Shown here in pieces: positions 27,846 through 49,400 of a stretch of DNA of 64,000 nucleotides. The first letter of the stretch is position 1, and every line of letters starts with the position of its first letter. The stretch spans positions 9,580,209 to 9,644,208 of the forward strand of contig NW_002060943.1 of the NCBI RefSeq assembly GCF_000150275.1. Reading direction: 5' to 3'. A program made the translations under genes and the position numbers. The notes under the pieces are model-generated. The model saw only the letters and a program-made list of their open reading frames with translations, ran no database searches and was not told the DNA's origin. Source of the DNA: Trichoplax adhaerens (Eukaryota > Placozoa > Uniplacotomia > Trichoplacea > Trichoplacidae).

Positions 27846-30035
27846 ATGAAAAGCGACTTGGCCAAAGATCCGAGTGTTTTAACGAAAGACCGCCTAAAGG
27901 CCTTGTTGAGTACCAACGGTGTCCCTTTACCTGAAGGTGATCAACGGAAAGATGTATACGTTAAATTATATATGCAGCACATTCAAAACAAGAACATTGA
28001 CACCCGTAATACAGAACCGAATGTAAGGTCGGAATTTTCATCAGATGATGACACACAGTCTGTGTCTAAGTCAGCAAAAAAGGTAAAACCACATGAATTT
28101 TGGCCAATATATTATATTATACTATATGTCAATGGATCGAGTAGTCATGACTAGACTCTACCGCTTTATTGCAAGTTTTTAGCTCGCTGCTGTTCTTCTG
28201 TTGTATAGTGAAAACCTATGTTTTAGCTCACCACTCACCACCTAGCTGAGTTTAGCCCAGATCTTGTGTATGACTGATTACTGTATCTCATTTCTAAATT
28301 TTAAATTCTATATCAGTATGCGTGCACGATACTAGTTACTTCTCTTGGTAGCCTCCACCGTTAGTTGTCCTGACGACTCTTTTGTCGTCTTTGTAACTTG
28401 TCGCGTTTTACTATATTGACTATTCAAACTCAAAATCCCTATTATCGAATCCCCTTTATTGTTTTTTTTGAATAAGGAAGAAGAGGCAATTTGAGAACAG
28501 CAAGCTAATATTTTGCTTGAACAAAAATTAAAAATTGTTGTTTTGTCTGTTTGTTCTTAATAATTTCTACTTCATTGCTGGATTAAGCAGCTCTTTGCCA
28601 TCATATTAGTAGACTACTACAGTAGACTGCAATCCTACCAATTTCTGTTGTAGCAGACAAACTACGCACTCGCACTCGCACTCGCACTCATGTAAATAAG
28701 TAAATTAATTAAATGGCTAGGATTATGAATGAAAGATTTAAATACTGTTAGAGAGTTACTGTAGTGTAATCATAATCATAATGGATGTCTTGTAGTAGGT
28801 CTGGATATTCTAATTTTTGTATGATTGTATTGAGTAATTACAATTTAAAATTTACTTATATTAATCAGCGAAAGCCAGCCAAGAAGAGAAAATCCACCGA
28901 TACAAATAATGTTTTTAATATAGATTCACTATCGGACGAAGAGCTGTTGGCAAATTTGAAGAAATACGATAGTGCAGCTGGACCAATTATCGACTCGACA
29001 CGTAACGTGTATAAGCGAAAATTGAAAGCTTTTATTCAACGCTCTGAGGCAACTGTAAAAGATGGAGAATTTTCCGATCCAGACGGTAAGATTTTTAAGA
29101 AGTTATACAGTACTTCCACTTTATAATAGCTTATGATTATATAGTTGCTTTCAGTGCAGTAGTTCTTACATCTTGGCTAGACAACAACTTTGATTTTTAC
29201 TAAGTTTACTTTGTGAATTAGTACAGTGTTATGCAGCATAGTAGTTGCAGTTAATGAATTTCATCTCCGGTATATTGTTTAATTAACGATTTGTTAATGG
29301 ATACTGGTAATAAATCATACCATATTCTTATCGTGATAATACCCTTATGGCCATTACAGTACCTCGAATAATGTGTACATTATGTTATTTTTCAACTAAC
29401 AGTTGGTACTAATGTATAAATGTGTTATTGCTAATCAACACTTCGTTATGATCGTTAAATGTGTGAAATGATGCATTACATTGCACTATCAATTAGTCCT
29501 ACTACAGATTACAGGATGTCCTTGCTATCACTTGCTGGGTTGCTATTGTACTGTATTTTTGACGACTTCGGAGTGTACAGCAATATGCCTATTATTTATA
29601 TATGTAGAAAATAGATACGTAGTGTAAAAGTATCAACATTACGCAATGAGCAGTATATTACGCCGTTAGGACCTCGTAATGATATTCACATTATACCGTA
29701 TCATATACTTAGGAGTAGCTGAAGATAGTACAAGTAAAAAAGTGGTGAAGGATACACCTACGCCTCGTCGAGGGCGCACCAAAAGTCGTAGATCAGTTTC
29801 AAGAAAAGAATTCGTAAAATCTGAGGTCAAAGATTCAACCGACTCAAGCGATCGAAAAGATGACATCGCCATATTAAACACCTCTCATTCTGTGAAACCA
29901 TCGCAATCGAACGTAGAATCTCCGCAAAGTCAGGATTTACAAGAAACAAATCTGTGGTATTTCATAATCATTTTAGTATTGGCCTTAGCGATATATACTG
30001 GTGTTCATATTCTGGAAATCGGTCGAAAGCATTAA
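27846..30035 (+). CDS. TMPO: LAP2/thymopoietin-like inner nuclear membrane protein (LEM-like + LEM + transmembrane)
   Basis: Predicted nuclear-envelope protein. Three exons, 27846-28082, 28869-29085 and 29713-30035, total 777 nt, 258 residues. Residues about 5-50 form a LEM-like domain of thymopoietin type: DPSVLTKDRLKALLSTNGV, LPEGDQRKDVYVKLYMQH. Residues about 95-140 form a true LEM domain: SLSDEELLANLKKY, AGPIIDSTRNVYKRKL. In vertebrate LAP2 the first contacts DNA and the second contacts BAF. A basic Ser/Arg-rich linker follows (PRRGRTKSRRSVSRKE). A single C-terminal hydrophobic helix at about residues 235-253 (WYFIIILVLALAIYTG) with a short tail gives the LAP2beta membrane topology. The gene symbol is by similarity. 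The third exon could start at 29716 instead, losing one residue. Intron 1 (786 bp) contains a CACTCG microsatellite at 28666-28690. Confidence 0.92.
28666..28690. repeat. (CACTCG)n microsatellite in intron 1 of the LAP2-like gene
   Basis: About four perfect CACTCG units in a row. Confidence 0.8.
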
Positions 30036-32547
30036 TTCATAAGCAACTATTTCAAAGAAACTTCGATGATACAAAATGAGCCTATAAACTGATTATCACT
30101 ACAGCACACTACTCTAGACTTTGGCTTAGAATTGGAGATGATCCTTCTGGTAGTTTTAGATTAGGCAGTATCGTAGTTCTATACCTAATTTATTATAACG
30201 CGTATTTTGAATATCCTAGATTATGAGTCTTTCAAGTTATAATTAGTAAACCTTCTAACGATTTGTGGAACTGTTGTCTAGGTCAAGGTCGATTATTTTT
30301 ATATTCGAACGTTTGTTAATTTATAACTATAAACGTACAGTTTTTTAATCCATGTAGGTATTCGAGTAAGTACTTTATAATGCGAATTTACGGCTTTAAT
30401 TTTTAAGTTCTAGTGTGGCATTTGAATTCGTTTGCCATAGATTTCTTACACGAGAATAGTTAATTTTTAAACACTGAAGCCTATTCTGTATGTTGTATGA
30501 CCGAGATCGTTTTATTGCGTTTATTTCACCTTGCTTTGTTAAGTACTTACGAATATTGAGACAACGGACCATTTTCATTCTTGTATATATGATTCATCGT
30601 TGGCATGAACATACCATAACCTTAGAAGTCCTTGTAGGTAATACGGTATTGATTGCTTTAACATCCAAGATTCTTTAGATATCAGCAGCGCTTATGTATC
30701 GTTAACGTATATCTTCAGAAGTGATATTGAACAAGGTTGCAATATTTGTAAGAAAGTGAACCGTAAATTTTATAAATCTTAGATTGATCTTAATAGTAAT
30801 TTGTTTTAATAGCTGTACACTGCATGACTGGATTATTATTTGCTAATCCTAAGTTAATTATTGGCAACCCTCATGTTGTTGGTTTGTATGTCGGGTTGGG
30901 CAATTTCAATGAAGCACGTGCTTTAATTAAACCATCACTTATACTGATTTTCTGCAAGTAGTAGACTTGACTCACGGTACTATAGGCACGCAATGTCCGT
31001 TTACTGTATAAAGTATGTTCCCTATTTTATCATTCAGCCGCTTTCTGCATAGTGCAGCTGGTACTATTATAGCTGTAAAAGCAATACCGATCCGGTAGCT
31101 TAACTGGGCTCTTGATGGAGATACTGAGTATAGCATGGTGTTTGGTAAAAGGACAATAATTGTAATTATATAAACACTATTCGAATGATTGGCAACTCAC
31201 TCAGACTCTGTTGATACGCAAAATTTACGTGTAACCTGTTATTTTAGAAATGAAGCATTGTTTATATGCAGTACATGTAGTATTGATCATAACTTGTACA
31301 GTTCAGATGGGAATTCAGCCTTTTTGATAACTTACCTTTCTATCACTAACAAGCTCTAGTTATGGTAATAGTTGAATAAGATCTATTATACTGCGTATTA
31401 TACTAGCCACAAACATTTAGTATCTATCTATTACTGAACACAAAAAATTTCTATATGCACAGCCCCCGTAGCTTGGCATTTTCGCTCAAACCTTGAAGTA
31501 CAGTACTGTAGTTGAAGTTTTACATTAGCTCCTCTAGACCTGAAAGCGAACTCTGTTTGCAGTTGATCGAGATAATTGAGATCGGGGTTGGGACGGCATA
31601 ATCCTCTTCAAATTTTTTCGTTGTTAATTATTTATAATTCGCTTTATGAAATATTTAAATAGGAGGGTACGCAGTGATTGATATTGCTTTAGTTTAGTAA
31701 ATGCCATTCATGGCCATGTATAGATTAGAAGTTTAGGGGTTAACTAATGAATACTGTAACCAACTGTAAATCCATCATAGATTCTACAATAGTGTCGTTA
31801 CTGATAAAACATAGCTTATAATGATATGTCCATGGGTATCCATATCCTAAAACAACCCGTCTTTCGTGTATACTGTAGTACTGTAACTACGACTGCAATC
31901 TCCGATAATATTAAACCGTGATAGGTACTAGGCGACATAATTTATAGTTTATGCGCAACTGCTGAATTAAGCCAAAGGCGAAGGATACTGTCTAAGTATC
32001 ACTGCATTTATACACGTAGTGACATCTTGCATAGGTTGCCCGTACAGGTATTGTTATAGAATTATAGAGCCTTTATAGCAAAAAGGAGAGAGTACACAAA
32101 TTTTTCATAAAATAAGGGTATTTTTACAATTAAAGACCGCAATATGTGCATATTCTCATAGGAAAAAGATAAACACTCCACTTACAGAGGCTTTATTGAC
32201 TAGCTTCTAAATGCCAGCAAAGCAGAGAAATAACTACTAATCAACTCTGTTGCTGTCCGATAAGTACACTTTTTAGCACATAGTACATTGCGTGTAACAT
32301 GTTTTTCTACATACTACCAAATCAAGGTACAGCATTATATCATATAATATATATATATATGTACCATAAAATTGGTTATATATTAATTACGTATATATAT
32401 GGTTTTATTGCACTGTTATTCGTTGACGGACCATCAAGTATCCACATGATAAGCAACTGGAAAGAACGTAAATCCCGTTCTCATAGCTGACCAATAGGGA
32501 ACAGAAACTTGTGCTATAGCTATTGTGAGAGTTTTACGAGCTAAGAG
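30036..32547. other. Convergent intergenic interval, no gene seen
   Basis: A 2.5-kb tail-to-tail spacer between the LAP2-like gene and QARS1. I found no exon chain or RNA gene. Two short GTAC palindromes occur (near 31500 and 31875) but no array, and an AT dinucleotide run lies near 32350. Confidence 0.45.
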
Positions 32548-39833
<7,286 letters not shown>

Positions 39834-40020
39834 TTTACAAGTGCAGTAGGTCTTTCCGAGTTATAGTTGAGGTTGTGCTGACAACAGCAAATTCATTAAA
39901 TAACGTTGTCAGTAAGCCACCAGCAACTAGTGTCGTTTTATAAGAAGTTGTCGGTACTAGACAGTACATTGACAGTAGAGTTTCTATGGGCAGAGACGTA
40001 CCATACTGCGTCCCAAACTG

Positions 40021-40122
40021 GCTGTACTGTACAGTGTACAGTGTACAATACAATAACCTCCACAGTACTATGCACTGTAGTGCATCTGGAACAGTAAACT
40101 GTACAGTGTACAGTACTGTATA
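40021..40122. repeat. GTAC-palindrome array upstream of QARS1
   Basis: ACTGTACTGTACAGTGTACAGTGTACA and related words begin about 190 bp 5' of the QARS1 ATG. Smaller clusters follow at about 40365-40385 and 40721-40735. The interval 39834-41727 between QARS1 and the next + gene otherwise shows no exon I can defend. Confidence 0.7.
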
Positions 40123-41727
40123 CGAAAGGGTTTTGCGTTAGAGCTTCTTGATCACCATCGCTACTTCTAGTCGAGCTACTGCAAAATATGCAGCATTCAC
40201 AAATATTCTACAAAGTAACATGCAAAAATTCAATTTAATTTAGTCATACTCGGTACAAATAGACAGTATCAAATGTTGTATTGTCACTGCAGTACAGTAT
40301 AATTCACAAGGAAGGGCTCCACTAGTTCAATATTAATAAATTAATATATACTCGTATATATATATACTGTACTGTACAGTACTGCATAATAGAAGTACTT
40401 TAAAATTATAAGTTAATTCAATGCCCAATGTCGAAGCTACATGAAGAGCTTTAAAGGCTGAAACTTGGGATATTAGATAGCGTACCGCATCAGTGGTTAT
40501 GGCTGAAGTCTTTCTGTACAGGTTGGACCATGTTCTTGGGATCACAGGTAGTTATAGGCTTTTTCTTCTTTATAGTAGTATTCAAACTATCATCATTATT
40601 TCTTGACAGTAAACTGTTCTGCACTGACTACCGAGTTGTGCATCTCTACCTCAGTGTAGAGATACGAATAATATATAAGCAAAGTAACATTTCATGACAC
40701 CATAACAGGAATGCTGCCATACTGTACAGTACATGAGTATACAGTGATACATTGACGACGAAAACACCTGTTTAATTAGGATCAGTCAGATCAGAAATTG
40801 TAGCTAACTATTAAAATAGATTTTATCAGCTCCTAATTGTTAGTATTCTTGCGTACTATGCTTAATTTCATAAATAGTATATTATAGTAAATGAATATTA
40901 TTGTATTCGTAAGTACTATATCGTAGTGTACTGAAGTCGATGAAATAGTGAAATCTGAAATCTCGCTTAGTAATTTCAATTTGAAAAGTATTTGACATTA
41001 TTACTATACTTGGATCTGCTCAGTTGCAGTGAAAAGCCTAAACAATGGGATATGCTATTAAAGATATTGTAGAGATATATCACGTTCATTTTACAACTGC
41101 GGTTAGATATGATCACTTTGGTACTGTGTGAACTTTACATAATGAATGAATTAATTATTGAACGATTGCAATTATGTAACGTGCTCGAACTTCATATTTG
41201 TGTAATTAATTATTCCACGCTGTAAATATGAATAGCCATGTCATGGACGCTGTTGATATACGAGTATATATGCGTATAAGCAATAACAAATGACCTCGGC
41301 GAAACTTGCCCAATGCACAGTAGTTATGGCCTTCTACTACTATTATAACATGGATTGTTAATTCAATTTTTATTACATAAAATAGGTAAAAATAATCAGG
41401 AGAGAATCCAAACTGTGAGTTATAAATTATCTAGGAAATGCGTGGCGTTAGCGTTGGCTACAGCAAATGGTTTGTTAAGTATCGCATTGCTTTTATCACA
41501 CATATATATATAAATATAATTGATTAATTAATGCTGTATTCTGTACTAACTAGTAAACATTAGAATAATGATGAAGTTATAATGATATTTTGCCTCATAT
41601 TATAAATACGCGTATTAGATCCAGTTACCCCCACAATACCACAGATCATTTTGGACATCATAACAATTACCTACAGTAATTTGGTTACTTTATATAATGT
41701 AATAATTCTAATGTCATTTTTTATCAG

Positions 41728-44700
41728 GGAATTTAATTTTACGCTTTGAAGAAAATGCTAAAACCAACACTAGGATCTTACCATGGCTTAGAGTAAGCGT
41801 TTTTAATTTCCTGTAGGATATACTTTAAGTACAAGTCGAGCCAGTCATATTAGCACTCATTATGGTATATTTCAATTTTCATTACTACATTTACCTCAAA
41901 TCCTTCTGAAACAAAAGAATCCTCAATATGCTATAAGGGCGATGACGTTCAGTCCAGATGGTAAATGGTTGGTTTGTGTGTGTATAAACTCGGTACTATT
42001 CATCGTACCTGCTTTAACCTTAGTGAAGGTAAGCAATCGATTTGATATGGACCAAAATAAATTTGCCAGATAACGATTTAACTTTTATATCTGTCTTATT
42101 AGTCGATTACTTCAAGCTAAATTAGCGAAGGCACCACAATTCTCGTATCTACTTCATTATTGTTAAATATTCATTGATAGTTATCAGTGATATTACCTTT
42201 TATTTGTAAGACAGACATTTATGGTATCTATGTACAAGAATAATAGTACATAAAATCTTCTGCAAGTAGTGTGTGATACTGGTATTAGATAAAAATCATT
42301 TTATGATAGCTTAAGTATAAATATAATACTACTATACTATTCTTAAGTTAGCTTTTATATGATTATAATTATAGATTGCTTATTTTCTTTTGTTTTCTTG
42401 ACAGCCTAAAAGTCTCTCCGGTCATCCTTTATGGTCAATTTACGATCTAACAGAAATCACAGATACTGAAATCAGCGGTAAGTCATATTGTGCCTAATCA
42501 ATTCATATTACGTTATCGTTAAGATTCTTTTATATTCGAGGATTTAACCGTAGAGGTATTATTGATAGTTAAACGGAAACAGCTCTTATTCGAAGGTTAC
42601 AGTATATAACCAACTTTACTGATCTTTGTTTATATTGGAAGAATGCAATAATTAAATTTAATTTATTAAAAGTTTCTATGTTACATGAATTATAATATTC
42701 CATTCCAGAATCTTTTACGAGATTTAAAGTTACTGTAGCAATTATATTTTTACCGCATATGCACTCGATCTTTTACAATTAGAAATATGCTAGTTATAGT
42801 TGTATTGATTTCTAATACGATATTGCAATGCAGTGTTAACTCTAATGTAAACTATACTGCTTTACATCGAATGTGGTTAACTGTTTATTCAGGAAATGCA
42901 ACATGTGTGGTCTGGTGGTATTCCATGGATAATAAGCACCTGGCTATTGTTGGATGCGAGGTGAGAGACTGTACAGTACTTTGCTGTATTCTTGCATATG
43001 CACCATTAGTCTATTAGATTGCGAATGATCAAGCTTGTAAGAACGTTTTTAACATTTTAGCCTTCCTAAATGTTATACAAGCGATATATTTCATACGCGG
43101 CCTCTAATTCTTATTTTATGTTTGGACAATAATACGTCGAAGGATGGTGAGGTTGTCTTTATCGATCTAGTACTAAGACGTAAAGTAACAGGATTCAAAC
43201 TTGATAATACTACAATTAAGTCAATGGATATTGTTCGAGATTTTTCCGAAACTGCCAGCTATCTATTAGTAAGTTTGAATAATGCTAGTTTACTGTAAAT
43301 GTCAATAAAAAATACTGCAGATTTGTAACGATGACATGTAAAGTTGTGCTGTTGCGATGATGTTTATATTTTGATGGTAGGATTATATGGAATTAAAATA
43401 TAAATTCCATAATTGACATTAAAAGTAGGTCCTACTTAATTATGACATTAGATACACACTGTTGATTACTCTCTGAGAATGATGCTAGAATTAATCGAAA
43501 AGCGCTTCGATTTAAATTCGTTGAAAAGTATGCTTCATTTAGACGAGTTACAATATCGTGCACTCCTTTCGGAAATCAAGGTAAGTTAATTGAATAATAG
43601 CAAGCTTTATCTCGAATGCAGCAAATCTAACAGCGTGATTGTAAAACTAGTATTCTAGACGTGATACGGTTATCACTTTGCAAAGTGGAAAAGGAAGGCA
43701 TTACCTTGTATCTCATAATTACAAGACTAATCAAGTGCAGGTATAAATCTCTTTCGATCACATAACACTCACACTCTACTATAGATAACTATGTAATGTA
43801 ATCAAGATCTTCATAAGGACGACATTATTTCAGTTAAAATTATAATAGCTTCCTTAGAATATAGAGTGTTAATATTTAAAATACGATCTACTATACTGAA
43901 TTAGATTTATGATCCTGAAATTGACAAGCAGCCCTTGTTTGAGTTTAAAATTTTCACTGGTGCCTCACATCTTTGCTGGAACGACAAACTCATGTTTACA
44001 GTGACATCAGAAGAATGGAACCGAAAACTTTATATTTTATCAAGTCGACTGGCGGAAGTTAATAAGCAGAACAATGTAGCTTGCATACTTGCTTTAATTG
44101 TACTAGATTACGTATTCTATGCTAATGAAATCATTCATTATTTCAGGACTTCAACTACGATAGCATCATTCAATCTTTTCAAATGCCTCGTGAGGATATA
44201 ATACAGATATTTATCAAGGAAGAAGCTATCCCTTTTGCTTATACAGCAGGTTTTCAATCGGAAAATGTAGCTTTACCGACGTGCGTAATAGTAACATCCT
44301 GTGGAATTTACGAATGCAGGCAACGGTTAGTTTGTTAATAAAAGACGTCCGTATTAAATTTTTTACTAATTAAATGTTATAACTACTTTTAGTTTACATG
44401 CTGAAGATATTTTGCTAGAGTTAATCCTTTCATCAGCTTATAAAGACTATCAAAGAGCTGAAAAATTCGGATTTGCCTTGCATCTAGATATCGACAGGAT
44501 TTATCAAGTAATTGCTATAAATTAATTATTTAATAAACTATAATTTGTGGCGTAAAGGCGATAATGAAGGGCTTTTATACTTTTATAAAGATAGCAGCTG
44601 AAGAGAAATTAGAATCTAAGTGTTATACACAATGCCAGAAATTACTCAAGCGTTCTAGGGTTAATTATATAATTATCTATATGTGTTGATATAGGATGCG

Positions 44701-46102
44701 TATGAGTAGTTTATATCTTTTGTGACTAGTTTATAATCTTAATCACTGTCGTATAATTGCATGGCTACATGAAACGACGATGAATATGATTATAACTCTG
44801 ATATGATTGTACTAGGCTGAACCCGTAAATGTTGTTCGAGCGTTCTATCGACGAGATCGAATTAGCGATTCCGTTATATATTTGAAACAGGTTTGCGCGA
44901 TGTAGTGCTGACGCATTTTACCGTACTTTACTTATGACTAAATTTTACGGTTAGGTTTCAGCAAATCTGAAGGATCGAGGTACCAGAAGTGTAATCAAAA
45001 TCTCAAATACTACAGCTTTCTGTTATATAATGCAGGTAAATAATTTTGGTTGCAATTTGGTTCTTCGAAGTAATTAAAATATGATCGTAATTGAATTTTA
45101 ACGCAGTTACTAATTCAAGCTGCAAATGGTAAAAGTGGTCACGCGCTAAGGGAATCTTTCAGGTTATTTACGTTAACTGATCGATTGCATTGTCTACTCC
45201 TTTTATAGAACAGCTAATAACATGTTATTTTCTATTTTGAATTTGTATTTGAAAATTCTTTCCTCCTCACTGTATCGTCTGCCTCTAGCCAATTTTTAAA
45301 GAGAAACGAGAGCTTTACTACCGAATTTGTATTAAAAAAATTAATTCTGACTGGTTTGACTGACTTCATTTTCGAAGTAGCGAAGGTTTGAGACGCATAG
45401 AAACGTGCTACGCCATTGTACTTTGTACTTCTTATCGATGTGGCCTTTATTTATTACTGTGATACTACATTGTATATACTAACAAGGGATTTACTTTCTA
45501 GACTCGTGGCGAAATTGTTTTTGTGATGGGATCTATAGTTGACCGGGGACATATGCATATAAATATAGCAGCTCAAGACTTCCTCTTTACTAATCACTTA
45601 ATAACAGACGTCTGCCGAATATGCAACGGTGAGAATAGAGAAATTAGATTGATTCGTAAATTGTGAATACTGTATTAACTTATTGAATAGGTGCTGTGGG
45701 TGAGATTTACTTCTTGTCAGGATTTTTATATGTTTGCACGACTTGTAGATCAAATAGTTTTGCTAAATTAACAACATTGAACACTTAATAATAGGGGCTC
45801 TGCTTCGGAGTATGTCAATGGGTAGCTTTATCAAATTTCTATTATCAGAGGTAACTTTGCAGTTGCATTGTGTTATTACATCTACGCAATCATTCACGAC
45901 AACACTCTTATAACCGTTATAGGAGGATCTATTTCCCCGATACTTTGAATATGTCAGATTTCTACTACCAACATTAGATCCTGCCATACTGACATTTTTA
46001 GCTCAACAATTAGATCCTCTTTCTACCTCTCTTAAATGCTGGCAAGATGAAGTTGCTGTTATAAGGCAATGTTTAAGTGTAAAAGCATTAATTAAATCTT
46101 AA
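41728..46102 (+). CDS. Unrecognised beta-propeller-like / helical protein
   Basis: No ortholog recognised. A chain of compatible exons runs through 41817-42028, 42405-42477, 42893-42960, 43143-43268, 43452-43580, 43651-43740, 43905-44075, 44147-44325, 44393-44507, 44816-44890, 44955-45035, 45107-45162, 45289-45385, 45502-45628, 45691-45731 and 45923-46102. The N-terminal part has beta-propeller character: AMTFSPDGKWLVCV, ATCVVWWYSMDNKHLAIVG, and DGEVVFIDLVLRRKVTG. The later part is helical (ILLELILSSAYKDYQRAEKF, LLPTLDPAILTFLAQQLDP). A VCRICN pair of cysteines lies near the C-terminus. This order, propeller then helical repeats, recalls trafficking or kinetochore scaffold proteins, but that is only an analogy. 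The 5' end is unresolved: a candidate exon at 41728-41792 does not join the next exon in phase, and no start codon is assigned. The choice of frame in 43452-43580 is also uncertain. Confidence 0.6.
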
Positions 46103-46416
46103 CATTAACGAGGATTTTTTTCAAAACTCTTTAGAAATGCTGTAGGCTGGCATTCCAAAATTGATGTTCATTTAATACCTAAGGTTGTTACTTCAACTGT
46201 GTACGCTGTTACTGTCATGCACCTCTACAAGTGCAATTAAAAAGGTTCCCTGTACAACTATATAAACGCTAAACTTTTGCGGTATGTTTCAGAACCTTTG
46301 CTATTCTGGTGTGATGGTTGAATTATTTTTAATAGTTCTAGTGGGTCTGTCCAGTAAGAAGCATACTTCGCTCCTAAGGTATTGCTTATTTAAAATGTGA
46401 CATCTATACGTACGTA

Positions 46417-49400
46417 ATGGCAGATATTGAGATAGAAGAGTTGAATATGGGACCCGTGATCGTAGGCGGTTTAATTTTTTATCTTGAGATTAATAATCAC
46501 GATTAGTATTAACGAGTTGTTATTTTATTTGTTTATTTTTTACGCAATTAGAAAGAAAGATTTAGCAAAAGTAAAGTCTGTAAGTGAGGCTTGTTCAAAT
46601 ATTGTAATATATGATCTATAGCTTCGATTTGAGATGGGATATTTCAATGCATTGACTTGTTTTTATTTTATTTGTTTTGTACTGTATCCACTATCCTGAT
46701 GTTATATAACAAAAGATGTCCTGCGGCCCTGCGCATTGTGCCATTGTCGTTGAAAATGAAGTCCACACATTGAGCTATGGACTTAATCATGATGGCAAGC
46801 TTAATAAACAAGATGGGTTCCTTATGAGTGTTATAAGGCTATCTCCTTTTGAAAAGTATTGCTGTCAAGAAATATATAATTTCTACGTGTGATATGCGCT
46901 ATCGTATTCATCAATCGTGTTCAAATTTATTTGGTATAGAATCGCTATTAAAGAAGTTTCTTGTGGTGCTGAGCATACGGTGGCATTAACTAAGCAGGGT
47001 GTTAGTTGTGCTGTTTATTAATGATATATTTCTCAATAAATAAAATTCTCTATTAAGTCATTCACTTTTATTTTTTATTTTATAACTTTTTATTTAGGTG
47101 ATTTATGGTTGGGGATCTTCCAGTTTCGGTCAGGTAACAATTGCTATAACTAATTCATTTATTAAATTTATTTTACTAAATTATCTCAGTGCTGCTTTAT
47201 TATTACTGAATTAAAGCTGGGATCAGAGGCTGGTTGTTGTTACCAACAGCCATCATTGATTGGGTTTTTCAACAATCCTTGCATTACTGTCGCTTGTGGC
47301 TTTTATCATACCTTGACTATCACTGACGATCATTCCCTTTGGAGCTGGGGATGGGGTATCCATGGTCAGCTTGGTCACAGCAGGTATGAAAATTGCCATA
47401 TACCGTCTTTAGTTAAACCGGATGATTGTCAACATTGGTGTCCCATCAAAATTTCAGCTGGATATGCTCATTCGGCCGTTTTAACAGAAAAAGTGTGTAT
47501 TTAATATTTTTTCTTTCACGATACATCCATTTATGAACCTGTAATTAACTTTGATCATGATCATTCATTTTTCGTGTGAAGGGTTCAGTTTACACATTCG
47601 GGTCAAGTAAGTTCTGATGTCAAGACGGTATTCATATTTTATGTATTAAATTTTAATTTCGTTGGCAGATATTTATGGTCAGTGTGGTCTAAGCTTTGAA
47701 CTGCGCAAGCAAGTCAAACCGAGATTAATAAATTCTTTCGAATCTGCGCGGTTGCTCAACTGTGGGCCATTTCATATGGTTTGATTAATATTAACGATTA
47801 ACTAATGAACACAATGATACAAATAGTGTAGCTTAGGAAATGCCTCTTACTAACAATAATTATATAAAAATAATCGTTGGTATCATTATTTTTACACCTG
47901 CTCTAATTTATTGCATCTTTAATTCCCTGTAGGCTGTAGTTACCTATGACGAGATTACTTTTGTTTGGGGTAGGAGCCAACAGGACAATTTAAAAGTAAC
48001 TGTTTCATATTTTTAATGAAAAGTTGCTTTTGCTACTTTACCTTGGTTATTTACTTAAAAGTAATACAATGTCGTCTAGAAGTCTCTTAATCCTCAAAGC
48101 TATGACAGGCTGCAGAAAAATTTATATTTGGGTGATGGCAAAGAATTTCATGTGTTTGAGCCTAAGCAGGTCTTGATACCAACTAGGGGAAAAATCCTAC
48201 AGGTATTAGTAGGAGTCTGTATTTACGATTATAAATTTTACGCAAATATCATTATGAATAGTATTTATTATGCTAAGGGTTCTAATCTGAATTTGTTTGT
48301 TAGGTCAGCTGTGGTTTGGATTATACAATTGTTTTGGTGAAAGGAGGGAGTGTTTTCATCATTCGTCGTGGCTGTATTAAAGAAGTAGCTACCAACGTAA
48401 ATACATAAAGAATGCTTCGTTGTATTTGTATGAAGGTATTAGAAAGCTTTTTATTTTCTATCCTAGTCAAGAAGCTGGAATGGCCCTAAGAATATTCAAA
48501 GTGTCTGTGGTGGATACTTCTATTCAGTCCTTACTGATGACCTAGGCAGAGCGTGGGTTATAGATCAAGTAATGCTGTTATTTAGACGTGATCTTCCGAT
48601 ATACAGGAATTAATATGGTACTACTTACAGTATGCGCCATTTGACGTTTATCTAATTGCATTTTTGTCTCTTACCAATTTATAGATTTTTGATGATGTTA
48701 AATGTCACATTGTTAAAAACATAACTACCACTTCTGGTATTGATGAGAGAAAATCCCTTAATGACATTGAGCAGGTAAAAGTACAAGTAAATTTTGTTAT
48801 CACTTATTTCTTTAATTGTTTACTTCTTTTATTGAAATGAACTTTAGGATGGAAATAAGTTGATAACCAAAGTCGATTCCAGTAATAATAATCTAGAAAG
48901 TGATATCTCATTTAAACCATACAACTACGATTCTGTAGGAATTGCACTCTCAATGTTAAAAGGAATATATAATAACGAAAATTTGATAAGGTGTGTATTA
49001 TGTCGATGATTATTATTTTGTATTGCTGTTATTTTTATATTTTGTGATAGCACGCATGTATAATATTCATTGATATCTTAAATATAGGTTTTGCATAGAT
49101 GGTATGCATTGGGAATTCGTGTCAAAACTTTTCGACAATTGTAACTTAATTCCTCAGGTAAGAAGCTTTATTACTTGACAGTAGCCTTTTTAAGTAGAAT
49201 TTACCACATTGAACTATATTATGAACGGCAGACGTACAGATATCAGCTGAAGTCAATTCTCCAGCACCATAATGAAGGCATCGTTGACCGCATGATTACC
49301 GTTACAAAGGAATGTCTCCAGTTAGTTAAGGAAATATTAATGGATTAGAATATTGGATTAGCTCTTAGGTGATTAATTATTTTTAATTAATACCGTTGAC

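Noticed and set aside
39835-40545. Minus-strand frames including one that ends in TAA two bases before the QARS1 ATG, and one at 40333-40545
   Set aside because: Hydrophobic-looking but no family recognised and no consistent exon chain. More likely QARS1 5' UTR and spacer; a missed small gene cannot be fully excluded.
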